A stretch of 64,000 nt of DNA from RPQJ01 sp963846315 (lineage in GTDB: Bacteria; Pseudomonadota; Gammaproteobacteria; Steroidobacterales; Steroidobacteraceae). A program made the translations under genes and the position numbers. The notes beneath the pieces are model-generated. The model was not told the origin of the DNA and did no database searches. It saw only the letters and a list, made by a program, of their open reading frames with translations. This document shows, one piece after another, positions 48,815 to 56,867 of the stretch (positions are counted from its first letter, which is position 1; every line of letters starts with the position of its first letter). The stretch spans positions 496,001 to 560,000 of the forward strand of contig CAWJVM010000008.1 in assembly GCA_963846315.1 (NCBI GenBank), given 5' to 3'.

Positions 48815-49468
48815 ATGAAACTCTATGCCCACCCGTTTTCTTCGTACTGCCAGAAAGTGCTGATCGCGCTATACGAGAACGACTCGCCGTTCGAGTGGCG
48901 GCTCCTGGGACCTGGCGCCGAGCACCTGGCGGCCGAGCACGCGGCGCTGTGGCCGTTCCAACGCATGCCGGTGCTGGTGGATGCGGGCCGCACGGTGGTG
49001 GAATCGACCATCATCATCGAGTATCTCGGCCTGAATCATCCTGGGCCGGTGCGCCTGATCCCCGAGGACCCACGCGCTGCGCTCGAGGTGCGGATGATGG
49101 ACCGCTTCTTCGACAACTACGTCATGACACCGATGCAGAAGTTCGTGTTCGACCGCCTGCGCGCCGAGGAAGATCGCGACCCGCAGGGCGTCGCCGAGGC
49201 GCGGACGACTCTCGACACGGCATATCGCTGGCTGAACGAGGTGATGGCGAGACGGGAATGGGCGGCGGGCGGCGCATTCAGTCTCGCCGATTGCGCTGCT
49301 GCACCCGCGTTGTTTTATGCCGACTGGGCGCACCCGATCGACGAGGCGTTCGCATCCGTTCGCGATTATCGACGGCGGTTGCTCGCCCGGCCGTCCTTCG
49401 CGCGAGCGGTCGAAGAAGCTCGGCAATACCGGCCATTCTTCCCCTTGGGAGCCCCTGACCGGGACTGA
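48815..49468 (+). CDS. Glutathione S-transferase family protein
   Basis: A 217-residue GST-fold protein. Thioredoxin-like N-terminal domain MKLYAHPFSSYCQKV, with RMPVLVDAGRTVVEST carrying the cis-Pro and the Glu-Ser (VES) glutathione-binding pair; helical C-terminal domain with FSLADCAAAPALFYADW (the N-capping Asp). Substrate unknown. ATG 48815 is preferred over an upstream frame start because the family begins at MKLY. Confidence 0.87.
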   Translation: MKLYAHPFSSYCQKVLIALYENDSPFEWRLLGPGAEHLAAEHAALWPFQRMPVLVDAGRTVVESTIIIEYLGLNHPGPVRLIPEDPRAALEVRMMDRFFDNYVMTPMQKFVFDRLRAEEDRDPQGVAEARTTLDTAYRWLNEVMARREWAAGGAFSLADCAAAPALFYADWAHPIDEAFASVRDYRRRLLARPSFARAVEEARQYRPFFPLGAPDRD

Positions 49469-49538
49469 CAGCCCGGCAGGCGCGCCGAGCGGAGACCTTC
49501 CGCCGCCCTGATGGTGTCGGCGGCGTGCGCTGACTATA

Positions 49539-50714
49539 GTGGGCCGCAACGCAACCACGCTCGGCGTCGCAGACGTCCACTTGAAGAAGCAGAAGACCGG
49601 ACCCCGTCCGCGCGCCACCGCCGCGCCACCCAGGCATCCCCCCTCGCCGGCGGTTCCGCCGCGAGCTGGAACGGAACGTGCGGCGGGTATCGCTGCCCGC
49701 GTCGGACCGGAACGGGCCGGGGTCATCCTGCGTGGCAGCCAGGTGGCAATGGCGTTCGAGGCCCTGGGCGATCGCTGGTCCGCGCTCGTGCTGCGCGAGG
49801 TATTCCAGGGGGCCCGCCGCTTCGAGGAGTTCGTCCTAGCAACTGGTGCGAGCCGCGCCACGCTGACCCAGCGCCTGCGCGCGCTGGTCGACGAGGGCAT
49901 CCTGCACCGCCACCCGTACCAGACCCGGCCCGCGCGCTACGAGTATCGATTGACGCGGATGGGCACGGACCTGTACCCGACGGTGCTGATGTACTGGCTT
50001 TGGGAGCAGCACCATGGCGGGGGCTCCGGCCTGCCGCAAGAACTCGTGCACAGGACCTGTGGCAACGCGATGCAACCGCTGCTCATCTGTCGCGCTTGTC
50101 GCGAACCGATCGACATCGGCAGCATCCGCGTCGAGGTCGTCGCGATGCCCGACGAACACCAGGTGAGCCTGCCGAAGAACTGCCTGCACACGGGCGCAAA
50201 TTCCTGGCGCCACGTCGACGGCCAGTCCGTGCAGGCGATCGACGTGATCGGTGATCGCTGGACGGCGCTCGTGCAGGGGGCCGCGTATTACGGCCTGCAC
50301 CGGTTCGCGGACATCCAGGCGGCACTGGCGGTGTCCACGAACACGCTCGCCGACCGGCTCCGCCTGCTGGTGCAGGCCGGCGTGTTCTCAAAGTCGCTGT
50401 ACCAGGACAACCCGCCGCGTCATGCCTACGGGCTCACGGCGAAGGGGCGCACCCTCTACCTGCCGGCCTTTACGCTGCACCAGTGGGCCGACCGGTGGCT
50501 GCTGCGCGGACGAGTCGCACCGATCCAGTTGACGCATCGGCCGTGCGGCGCTGTGGTAGAGGGCGTCGTCGTCTGCGATCACTGCCGCGAGGAGTTGCGC
50601 CCATCCGCCGTCGAACCGCGCAGTCCCTCTCCCCGCGTCGCTACTGCGGCGCCTTCTGGTTCATCTCGAAGTAGTCGCGCCACTTTGCGATCTTGCCATC
50701 ACGGAATTCCATGA
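49539..50714 (+). CDS. Tandem HxlR-type regulator with two zinc ribbon-like modules
   Basis: A 391-residue predicted transcription regulator built of two copies of one unit: an HxlR winged helix (GDRWSALVLRE..., GDRWTALVQGA...) followed by a Cys-containing ribbon (HRTCG...CRACRE and HRPCG...CDHCREE). HxlR proteins normally act as dimers of a single about 110-residue domain, so this chain may be an intramolecular dimer. The start is uncertain: GTG 49539 lies within a -10-like TATAGT (49535-49540), so an internal TTG 49578 may be the true start; the first about 60 residues are Pro/Arg-rich. It probably controls the adjoining acyl-CoA dehydrogenase/monooxygenase genes. Confidence 0.78.
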   Translation: MGRNATTLGVADVHLKKQKTGPRPRATAAPPRHPPSPAVPPRAGTERAAGIAARVGPERAGVILRGSQVAMAFEALGDRWSALVLREVFQGARRFEEFVLATGASRATLTQRLRALVDEGILHRHPYQTRPARYEYRLTRMGTDLYPTVLMYWLWEQHHGGGSGLPQELVHRTCGNAMQPLLICRACREPIDIGSIRVEVVAMPDEHQVSLPKNCLHTGANSWRHVDGQSVQAIDVIGDRWTALVQGAAYYGLHRFADIQAALAVSTNTLADRLRLLVQAGVFSKSLYQDNPPRHAYGLTAKGRTLYLPAFTLHQWADRWLLRGRVAPIQLTHRPCGAVVEGVVVCDHCREELRPSAVEPRSPSPRVATAAPSGSSRSSRATLRSCHHGIP

Positions 50715-51012
50715 TGCCCATGTACGGGTGCGCGACGCGGTCCCCCGTCCGCTTGTCGGTGTATTCCTCGTAACCCTCGATGAAGAGGCAGTCGTCGCTC
50801 TCGGCGACACGGTCGACGCGCCAGACGACGTCCTCGGCGATCGTGCGGTAGAGCGACAGGAACTTCCGTACGCCGGCCTTGCCGTTCACGCCTGGACTGC
50901 CGACGTGGAACTGATACTCGATGTCTTCGGTCAGCAAGTCGAGGAAGCGCTCGTTGTCCTGCGCCTGCGTTGCTTCCATGATGGCCTGCAGCGCCAGTTT
51001 CATCGGTGACAT
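50641..51012 (-). CDS. SnoaL/NTF2-like protein
   Basis: A 123-residue NTF2-fold protein (QAIMEATQAQDNERFLDLLTED, GYEEYTDKRTG, FRDGKIAKWRDYFE), similar to SnoaL-like and limonene-epoxide hydrolase-type proteins. It may be an isomerase or hydrolase for a small lipophilic substrate. It overlaps the 3' end of the convergent regulator gene by about 74 nt. It is 39 nt downstream of an acyl-CoA dehydrogenase in the same direction. Confidence 0.82.
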   Translation of the reverse strand: MSPMKLALQAIMEATQAQDNERFLDLLTEDIEYQFHVGSPGVNGKAGVRKFLSLYRTIAEDVVWRVDRVAESDDCLFIEGYEEYTDKRTGDRVAHPYMGIMEFRDGKIAKWRDYFEMNQKAPQ

Positions 51013-51051
51013 CGTCGAGTCCTCGCTGTGCGATTGCGGATGGGTGCGTCG

Positions 51052-52245
51052 TCAGAATCCGAGCTGGCGTGCGGCGAGGTCGCTCAGGATTTCTTCGGTA
51101 CCGCCGCCGATCGCGAAAATGCGGGCCTCGCGATAGATGCGCTCGACGCGCGTCGAACCGGCATAGGCCTGGCCACCCAGCACGTGCATCGCGTCGCGGG
51201 CGCAATGCTCGAGCGTGCGGGTTGCCTGCACCTTCAGCATTGCGATGTCGGCGACAGCGGCGTCACCGCCCTGCAGCCGCCAGATGCACTGGTCCATGTA
51301 GGCGTAGGCGGCACGGATTTCCCGCACGAGGTCTACCAGCTTGTGCCGCAGGGCCTGGTGCTCGACGAGTCGCTTGCCGAACGCCTCGCGCTGCTGCGCC
51401 CAGGCGATGGCCGCGGCGACGGCCACCCGCGACATCGCGAGCGTCGCGGCGATGCCACTCAGGCGCTCGACGTTGAACTGCTTCGCCAACCCGGCAAAGC
51501 CACGGTTCTCGGTGCCGATGAGCCGGTCGAGGGGCACGCGGACGTCGCGGAACTCGAGCGTGCCGTTGCTCGCGCTGTACCACTGCAGGCCGGGCACCGG
51601 GTGCGCTTCGATGCCCGGACTCGTCGCGTCGATCAGCAGCAGTGAAATGCCTCCGGCGCCGGCGCTGCCCGTGCGCACGGCTGCAAGGATGTAATTGGCA
51701 CGCAGGGCGCCGGAGATCAGGGTCTTCGAGCCGTTGACGAGCCAGTAGTCCGCGTGGCGTTCGGCGCGCGTCTGCAGCGCCCCCGCATCGGATCCCCCGG
51801 ACGGCTCCGTGACCGCGAAAGCAAGGCGCCGCCGGCCCTCGAGCACCGGGCGGGCCACTTGCTCAAGCAATTTTTCCGTACCGAATTGCACGACCGGCGG
51901 CAGCCCGACCCAGTGCGTGGCCAGGTCCGCGAAGACGACACCGGAGCCCAGCCGATGCAATTCCTCCGCGAAAATCACGCGGTAGTACTGATCGGCACTT
52001 TCGGTGTGGCCGCCGACGCGCTCGGGAAAGCCGATGCCGAGCAGGCCCTGGCGTGCCGCCGTTTCGTACAGCGCATCGGGAAACGTGCCGGCGGCTTCCC
52101 AGGCAGCCAGGTGGGGTTCGATTTCTTGCGCGACGAAGTGGCGCACGCGGGCACGCCACAGGTCATGGGCCGCGGTCATGAAAGGTGAGGGCGGTCGCAG
52201 TCCGTCGAAGTCCAACAGGCTGGCCGTTGGGGAAGAGCTCGGCAT
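51052..52245 (-). CDS. Acyl-CoA dehydrogenase
   Basis: A 397-residue FAD-dependent acyl-CoA dehydrogenase. Visible: VTEPSGGSDAGAL flavin loop, NGSKTLISGA, QREAFGKRLVEHQALRHKL, and VLGGQAYAGSTRVERIYREARIFAIGGGTEEI at the C-terminal end (several short motifs in series). Long-chain or branched substrates are possible. ATG 52245 has AAGGA upstream. It forms a unit with the SnoaL-like gene and is divergent from a nitronate monooxygenase. Confidence 0.92.
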   Translation of the reverse strand: MPSSSPTASLLDFDGLRPPSPFMTAAHDLWRARVRHFVAQEIEPHLAAWEAAGTFPDALYETAARQGLLGIGFPERVGGHTESADQYYRVIFAEELHRLGSGVVFADLATHWVGLPPVVQFGTEKLLEQVARPVLEGRRRLAFAVTEPSGGSDAGALQTRAERHADYWLVNGSKTLISGALRANYILAAVRTGSAGAGGISLLLIDATSPGIEAHPVPGLQWYSASNGTLEFRDVRVPLDRLIGTENRGFAGLAKQFNVERLSGIAATLAMSRVAVAAAIAWAQQREAFGKRLVEHQALRHKLVDLVREIRAAYAYMDQCIWRLQGGDAAVADIAMLKVQATRTLEHCARDAMHVLGGQAYAGSTRVERIYREARIFAIGGGTEEILSDLAARQLGF

Positions 52246-52370
52246 GGTGGTGATTCCTTGCTGCGCGATTCCTGCCGCACCGAGTCCATTACCCGGCGTC
52301 CGCGTGTCAGCGATTGACGGTATCCGATCTTGCGCGTTAGAGTCAGTACAGTCTAGCAAGTGACGGCCCC

Positions 52371-53387
52371 TTGAACACAAGCACCTTCGCCCCGCCGGTC
52401 ATCGACCGTGTGAGTTCCCGGTTCGCCCTGCCGCTGCGCCTGCCCGTCGTGGCGGCGCCGATGTTCCTGATCACGGGTCCCGAACTGGTGATCGAGGCGT
52501 GTCGCGCGGGCATCGTTGGAGCCTTCCCTACGGTCAACGCACGCACCGTCGAAGAGCTTGATGCCTGGATGACCCGCATCACGGGCGCGCTGCATGAGGA
52601 TGCCGTGGCGCGGCCGGGGGCCACGATCGGGCCCTGGGCGGCCAACCTGATCACGCATTCGACCAACCTCCGCCTGCCGCAGGACCTCGAACTCGTCGCA
52701 CGCCACCGGCCGCCGGTCGTGATCACGGCCCTCGGCAGCCCGAAGCCCGCGATCGACGTCGTGCACGGCTACGGCGGGCTCGTCATCGCGGACGTGGTTA
52801 ACCTGACCCTGGCGAAAAAGGCAATCGACGCCGGCGCGGACGGCCTGGCCTGCATCTCCTCGGGCGCTGGCGGGCACACGGGCTTTCTGTCGCCGTTCGC
52901 GTTCATTTCCGCCGTGCGCGCACTCACGGACGGCCTCGTCATCGTCGGCGGTGGCATTGCCGATGGTTTCGGCGTGGCTGGGGCGATCGCCGCGGGGGCG
53001 GATCTCGTCTACATGGGGACGCGCTTCATCGCCACGCGGGAAAGCCGGGCCGTCGACGACTACAAGCAGATGGTCGTCGCGGCCAACGTCGACGACCTGC
53101 TGGTCAGCGCGTCGATCACGGGCACGCCGGCTTCCTGGCTCAAGCCGAGCCTGATCCGCAATGGCTTCGACGTGAACGCCATGCCGGACAAGCCCGAGCG
53201 CAACTACGACAGCAGCCGCCAGGGACCGAAACGCTGGAAAGACGTCTGGGCGGCGGGGCAGGGGGTGGGTGCAATCCGGGCGATCGAACCCGTCAGCGTG
53301 GTCGTCGACACGCTCGCGCGTGAGTACGAGACGGCGCTTGCGCGCGTAGTGGCGCTGTCCGCTATGAGTACGGCCCACCCCGCCTGA
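52371..53387 (+). CDS. Nitronate monooxygenase family protein
   Basis: A 338-residue FMN TIM-barrel enzyme of the nitronate monooxygenase/2-nitropropane dioxygenase family. Catalytic H169 in SSGAGGHTG, FMN-phosphate loop GGGIADGFGVAGAIAAGADLVYMGTRF region. It oxidises alkyl nitronates or reduces enoyl substrates. The start is TTG 52371 with no Shine-Dalgarno; no better in-frame codon precedes the conserved region. With its neighbours it suggests a catabolic cluster. Confidence 0.87.
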   Translation: MNTSTFAPPVIDRVSSRFALPLRLPVVAAPMFLITGPELVIEACRAGIVGAFPTVNARTVEELDAWMTRITGALHEDAVARPGATIGPWAANLITHSTNLRLPQDLELVARHRPPVVITALGSPKPAIDVVHGYGGLVIADVVNLTLAKKAIDAGADGLACISSGAGGHTGFLSPFAFISAVRALTDGLVIVGGGIADGFGVAGAIAAGADLVYMGTRFIATRESRAVDDYKQMVVAANVDDLLVSASITGTPASWLKPSLIRNGFDVNAMPDKPERNYDSSRQGPKRWKDVWAAGQGVGAIRAIEPVSVVVDTLAREYETALARVVALSAMSTAHPA

Positions 53388-53421
53388 CGCGCGATCACGT
53401 GCCTGGTTTGCTCGCGCAGAC

Positions 53422-53724
53422 CTAGTAGGAGGCGCTGATCCTGCCGAGCAACGCCGTCGCGCGGCGCGCGGCCACGGCCGCCGACAGGCCCCAGGTCAGA
53501 CCCTGCAACAGCCGACGCGGTCGAACGACGACGACCACCGCAACGATCACACCGGCGAGCAACAACGGATGCGAGGCCGCACGACGCGCGACGTTTACCG
53601 ACGCATCGACGCGACGCAGCGAATGAGTCACGCCCCCGGCACTGAGTGACAGGTCCCCGCGCTGCTGTTCACAGCGTGCCACGAGAAGCGCTCGCTTCGC
53701 GGCCAGTTCCTGCCGGCGGCTCAT
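53422..53724 (-). CDS. YqjK-like small membrane protein
   Basis: A 100-residue protein with a basic cytosolic start (RRQELAAKRALL) and one hydrophobic helix (about 55-68). It is the third gene of a yqjD-yqjE-yqjK-like cluster. ATG 53724 shares a base with the yqjE stop (TGATG). Function is unknown; the set is often stress-induced in enterobacteria. Confidence 0.72.
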   Translation of the reverse strand: MSRRQELAAKRALLVARCEQQRGDLSLSAGGVTHSLRRVDASVNVARRAASHPLLLAGVIVAVVVVVRPRRLLQGLTWGLSAAVAARRATALLGRISASY

Positions 53725-54134
53725 CACGAGCCTCGCCGGTCGTCGAGTGCCTGCAGGTCGTGCTTGAGCTCGCCGAGCGTTGCCGACAGTAATCGGGTCC
53801 GGCGCCGTGTTCGCGCACGGACGACGAAGTACGACACGACAGCGAGCGCGCCGAAGCCGGCGGCCACGCTCGCGACCGAGGCCACCCGGTGGGTGTCCCA
53901 GAATGCCGCGATGATTACGACCCCGGCGAACAGCAGCGCCAGGTTGGCGAATACAAGTACGAGCATCGCGCCGACCGCCAGCGCGACGACGCGATGCAGT
54001 TCTTCTTCGAGCTCGGTGCCGAACAGTTCGACCCGCGTCTGCGCCATCGCAACCAGCGTCGCCAGCAGCGAACGCAGGGAATCGAACAGGCCGCCTGCCG
54101 ACCTTCCGGGTACGTCGGAATCATCCATCGTCAT
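53724..54134 (-). CDS. yqjE: Phage holin-like / YqjE family membrane protein
   Basis: A 136-residue protein: cytosolic helical N-terminus (LLATLVAMAQTRVELFGTELEEE), two membrane helices (about 50-72 and 82-104) and a basic tail. This is the Holin-X/YqjE pattern. It lies 19 nt after the YqjD-like gene and is coupled to the YqjK-like gene. The holin name reflects topology and does not show lysis activity. Confidence 0.83.
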   Translation of the reverse strand: MTMDDSDVPGRSAGGLFDSLRSLLATLVAMAQTRVELFGTELEEELHRVVALAVGAMLVLVFANLALLFAGVVIIAAFWDTHRVASVASVAAGFGALAVVSYFVVRARTRRRTRLLSATLGELKHDLQALDDRRGS

Positions 54135-54153
54135 GCACGTCGCCGGACGGCGC

Positions 54154-54459
54154 TCAGCGTCGGCCGATCAGCAGCCCGACCAGGAATCCCACGCCCGCGG
54201 CCACGCCGATCGACGGCCAGGGATTCTCATGCACGTAGGCGTTGGTCTTCTGCGCAGCCTCGCGTGCGCGGGCAGCCACGTCGTGCTCGAGCTCGTGCAA
54301 GCGAACGCGGGCCTTGTGCAGCGATTCCTCTGCATGCGCCCGTGCCTTGGTGGCGCGTTCGCTCGCGTCGCTGGCCGTGGCTTTCAAGAGATTCTCGGTG
54401 TCGCGAACGACAGCCTGCAGATCCGCCATGAGTCGTTCAGTACCGGTGTTGGTATCCAT
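54154..54459 (-). CDS. yqjD: DUF883 (ElaB/YqjD/YgaM) family protein
   Basis: A 101-residue tail-anchored membrane protein with a long amphipathic helix and a C-terminal helix GVAAGVGFLVGLLIGRR, the DUF883 signature. E. coli YqjD binds ribosomes at the membrane in stationary phase. AGGAGG is 8 nt before ATG 54459. First gene of the yqjD-yqjE-yqjK-like set. Confidence 0.88.
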   Translation of the reverse strand: MDTNTGTERLMADLQAVVRDTENLLKATASDASERATKARAHAEESLHKARVRLHELEHDVAARAREAAQKTNAYVHENPWPSIGVAAGVGFLVGLLIGRR

Positions 54460-54579
54460 GAGCCCTGCCTCCTGACAGTGTCTGATCCGCGCGGTTCGGG
54501 TCGCGCCTCGATCACAATGTACTCCGATGGCCGCGACATAAAAATCCGTACAAGCAAGCGTCAGTTGAGGCGTGTTCGC

Positions 54580-56358
54580 CTACCCGACCGCCGCCGCCAG
54601 TCGCTTCTCCGCGCCCTCGATCATCGCCTTGAAGCGCGGATGATCGCGCAGGGCATCCAGGTCGGGATCGACCTTCGCCCAGTTGACGGTTTCGAGCGTG
54701 TCTTTCTCGAGCACCGCTCCCAGCAGGTTCAGCGCGGTCTCAGTGTCCTTCAGCTCCACGAACCCGCAGGCGAAGTTGTAACGCATGGTGAGGTTGTCGG
54801 GATCGAGCAGCATCGCGCGCTTGGCGAGCTCCCGTGCGCGATCGCCCTGGCCGAGTGCAATCAGCGACATCACGACGTACCCCATGGCCATGCCATTGTC
54901 GGGTTCCTGGGCCGCGATCTTCTCGGCCCGCGCCAGCGTGCGCTGCGCGGCGTGGCGCAACCCTTCCTGGTTGCCGAGCGAACGGTAAGTGGCGATCAGC
55001 ATCGCCACCGAGGAAAAGTCGCTGTCCATGAGCGACGCGGCCTTCTCGTAGTAGCGCGTGGCGTCTTCATAGCGGCCCTGCGCGTAGTTGAGGCGGGCGG
55101 CGGCGGTATTGACCTCGAACGACTCCGAGTCGAGCCGCAGGGCGGTCTCGATTTCGTGCTGGGCCTCGTCGTATTTCGAGTTCGACGTCAGCACGCGCGC
55201 CAGGGCTGCGTGTGCTTCGGCGAGGTTGGCATCGATCGACAGCGCCCTTGCGGCCGCGGCGAGTCCGCCATCCCCGGGTTCGCTGAAGTGAAACCGCAAC
55301 GCTGCCTGCGACACAGCCATCAGTGCCCACGCTGCCGCGTATTCCGGATCGATCTCCGTGGCGCTGCGGCACAGTCGGATGATCGCCTCGCAGCGGCGTG
55401 CGTTGCCATAATTGCCGGTGACGCTGTATTGCCGCGCCATCAGGTAGATGTTGTAGGCCTCGAGGTTGGTCGTGCCACGCTGTTCGATGGCCTTTTTCTC
55501 CTCCGGCAGGAGCTTCAACCTGAGGGCCTTGACGATGGCTTCGGAAATCTCGTCCTGGATCGCGAAGATGTCGTTCAGGTCCCGGTCATAGCGTTCGGCC
55601 CAGACGTGACTGCCGCTGGAGCCGTCGATCAGCTGTGCGCTGATGCGCACCCGCTGCCCGGCCTTGCGCACGCTGCCTTCGAGCACGTGACTGACCTTGA
55701 GCTGGCGCGCGATCAGCGGAATCTCGACGTTCTTGCCCTTGAACGTAAACACGGTGTTGCGCGCGACGACCGCCAGCGCCGAGACTTTGCTCAGGTCCGT
55801 GATCACGTCTTCGGTGATGCCGTCGCTGAAATATTCCTGTTCGGCATCGCCGCTCATGTTGACAAAAGGCAGGACGCAGATCGCGACTCGAGGCGCAGCG
55901 GACGCCGTCGGGGCGTGACTTGCTTCCGTGTGGCGGGGCGCCGCGGAGGTGCCGCGGGCGGTGCGCTGCTGGGCGATCATCGAGCCGAGTGCGCGCAGCA
56001 ATTCCTGGAAAGGTACGCTGGCCGGGTCTTCCGCCCAGGCGTCGAGTTCGGTTGTGTGGATCGCGCGCACGTCCATCGGCAGCTTCGCACCGTCGAATCG
56101 CACCGGCACCAGGATGCCCCGGTCGGCGGCCTCGCGCGCTTCACCGCGCACCCAGCGGGAGGCAACCGACGTCTGCGTCCAGACGACGATCGCCGCATGG
56201 GCGGCCTCGAGTTCACTCTCGATCTGGCTGTCGAATTCCTGGCCGGTGTTGATCGCCGAGTCCCACCAGACCGTCCAGCCCTGTGCTTCGATCGCAGCGA
56301 CCAGGGCCGCGACACGCGCCCTGTCGGTGCGTGAGTAGGAGACGAAGATATCGGCCAT
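54580..56358 (-). CDS. TIR domain - TolB/FlgO-like domain - TPR protein
   Basis: A 592-residue soluble protein. Residues 1-130 form a TIR domain (DIFVSYSRTD, WWD, RWVRGEA with E73 at the position of the NADase catalytic Glu of active TIRs). Residues about 157-285 form a TolB/FlgO-like domain (AVLPF-type IAICVLPFVNMSGD pattern, YFSDGITEDVI, VLEGSVRKAGQRVRI, ERYDRDLNDIFAIQDEI) common in CadC- and cyclase-associated proteins. From about 300 are TPR repeats. There is no cyclase domain. It could be an NAD-cleaving stress or immunity sensor, or only a scaffolding TIR. It is divergent from yajD. Confidence 0.83.
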   Translation of the reverse strand: MADIFVSYSRTDRARVAALVAAIEAQGWTVWWDSAINTGQEFDSQIESELEAAHAAIVVWTQTSVASRWVRGEAREAADRGILVPVRFDGAKLPMDVRAIHTTELDAWAEDPASVPFQELLRALGSMIAQQRTARGTSAAPRHTEASHAPTASAAPRVAICVLPFVNMSGDAEQEYFSDGITEDVITDLSKVSALAVVARNTVFTFKGKNVEIPLIARQLKVSHVLEGSVRKAGQRVRISAQLIDGSSGSHVWAERYDRDLNDIFAIQDEISEAIVKALRLKLLPEEKKAIEQRGTTNLEAYNIYLMARQYSVTGNYGNARRCEAIIRLCRSATEIDPEYAAAWALMAVSQAALRFHFSEPGDGGLAAAARALSIDANLAEAHAALARVLTSNSKYDEAQHEIETALRLDSESFEVNTAAARLNYAQGRYEDATRYYEKAASLMDSDFSSVAMLIATYRSLGNQEGLRHAAQRTLARAEKIAAQEPDNGMAMGYVVMSLIALGQGDRARELAKRAMLLDPDNLTMRYNFACGFVELKDTETALNLLGAVLEKDTLETVNWAKVDPDLDALRDHPRFKAMIEGAEKRLAAAVG

Positions 56359-56478
56359 GCTCAGTACCCTGGACGCCGCAAAAAAATAGCCTGCAACCGC
56401 CCTAGCTTAACCCGCGGTGTCGGGCGGTAGCGGAAAGACTCCCTTTCCTATCCTTGCCTGCCTGTTCACAATCGGCGC

Positions 56479-56856
56479 ATGACGACCCGCAAACGTGTCA
56501 CTCCCGATCTCGGCCGGCTCGATCGCGTCGTCGCCGACGCGCGCCGCGCCCGCGACCAGCGCGAGCAGGGCTACCGCGGCCAGGCCCTGAAGCTGTTCCC
56601 CTGGATCTGCGGACGCTGTGCGCGTGACTTCTCGCAGGCCAACCTGCATGAGCTCACGGTTCATCACAAGAACCACGACCACGATCACAACCCGCCTGAC
56701 GGCAGCAACTGGGAACTGCTCTGTCTTTACTGCCACGACAACGAGCACCAGCGTCACGTCGATCAGGGCGGCACGGCGTTGCGCGAGGACGAACGTGCCG
56801 GCGCGACGCACTCACCCTTCGCCGACCTGGCTTCGCTGCTGAAGCAGGGCGACTGA
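56479..56856 (+). CDS. yajD: HNH nuclease YajD
   Basis: A 125-residue HNH-family protein. ICGRCARDF zinc cysteines, then HHKNHDHDHNPPDGSNWELLCLYCHDNEH region with the catalytic His-Asn-His set and the second CxxC. YajD is widely conserved in proteobacteria with no settled function. It is separated from the TIR gene by about 120 nt of divergent promoter region. Confidence 0.9.
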   Translation: MTTRKRVTPDLGRLDRVVADARRARDQREQGYRGQALKLFPWICGRCARDFSQANLHELTVHHKNHDHDHNPPDGSNWELLCLYCHDNEHQRHVDQGGTALREDERAGATHSPFADLASLLKQGD

Positions 56857-56867
56857 AGCCCGCGTGG

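Noticed and set aside
53764..56334. Plus-strand frame of 856 codons over the yqjE, yqjD and TIR genes
   Set aside because: Antisense shadow; the minus strand has TIR, TolB, TPR and DUF883 signatures with proper ribosome sites.
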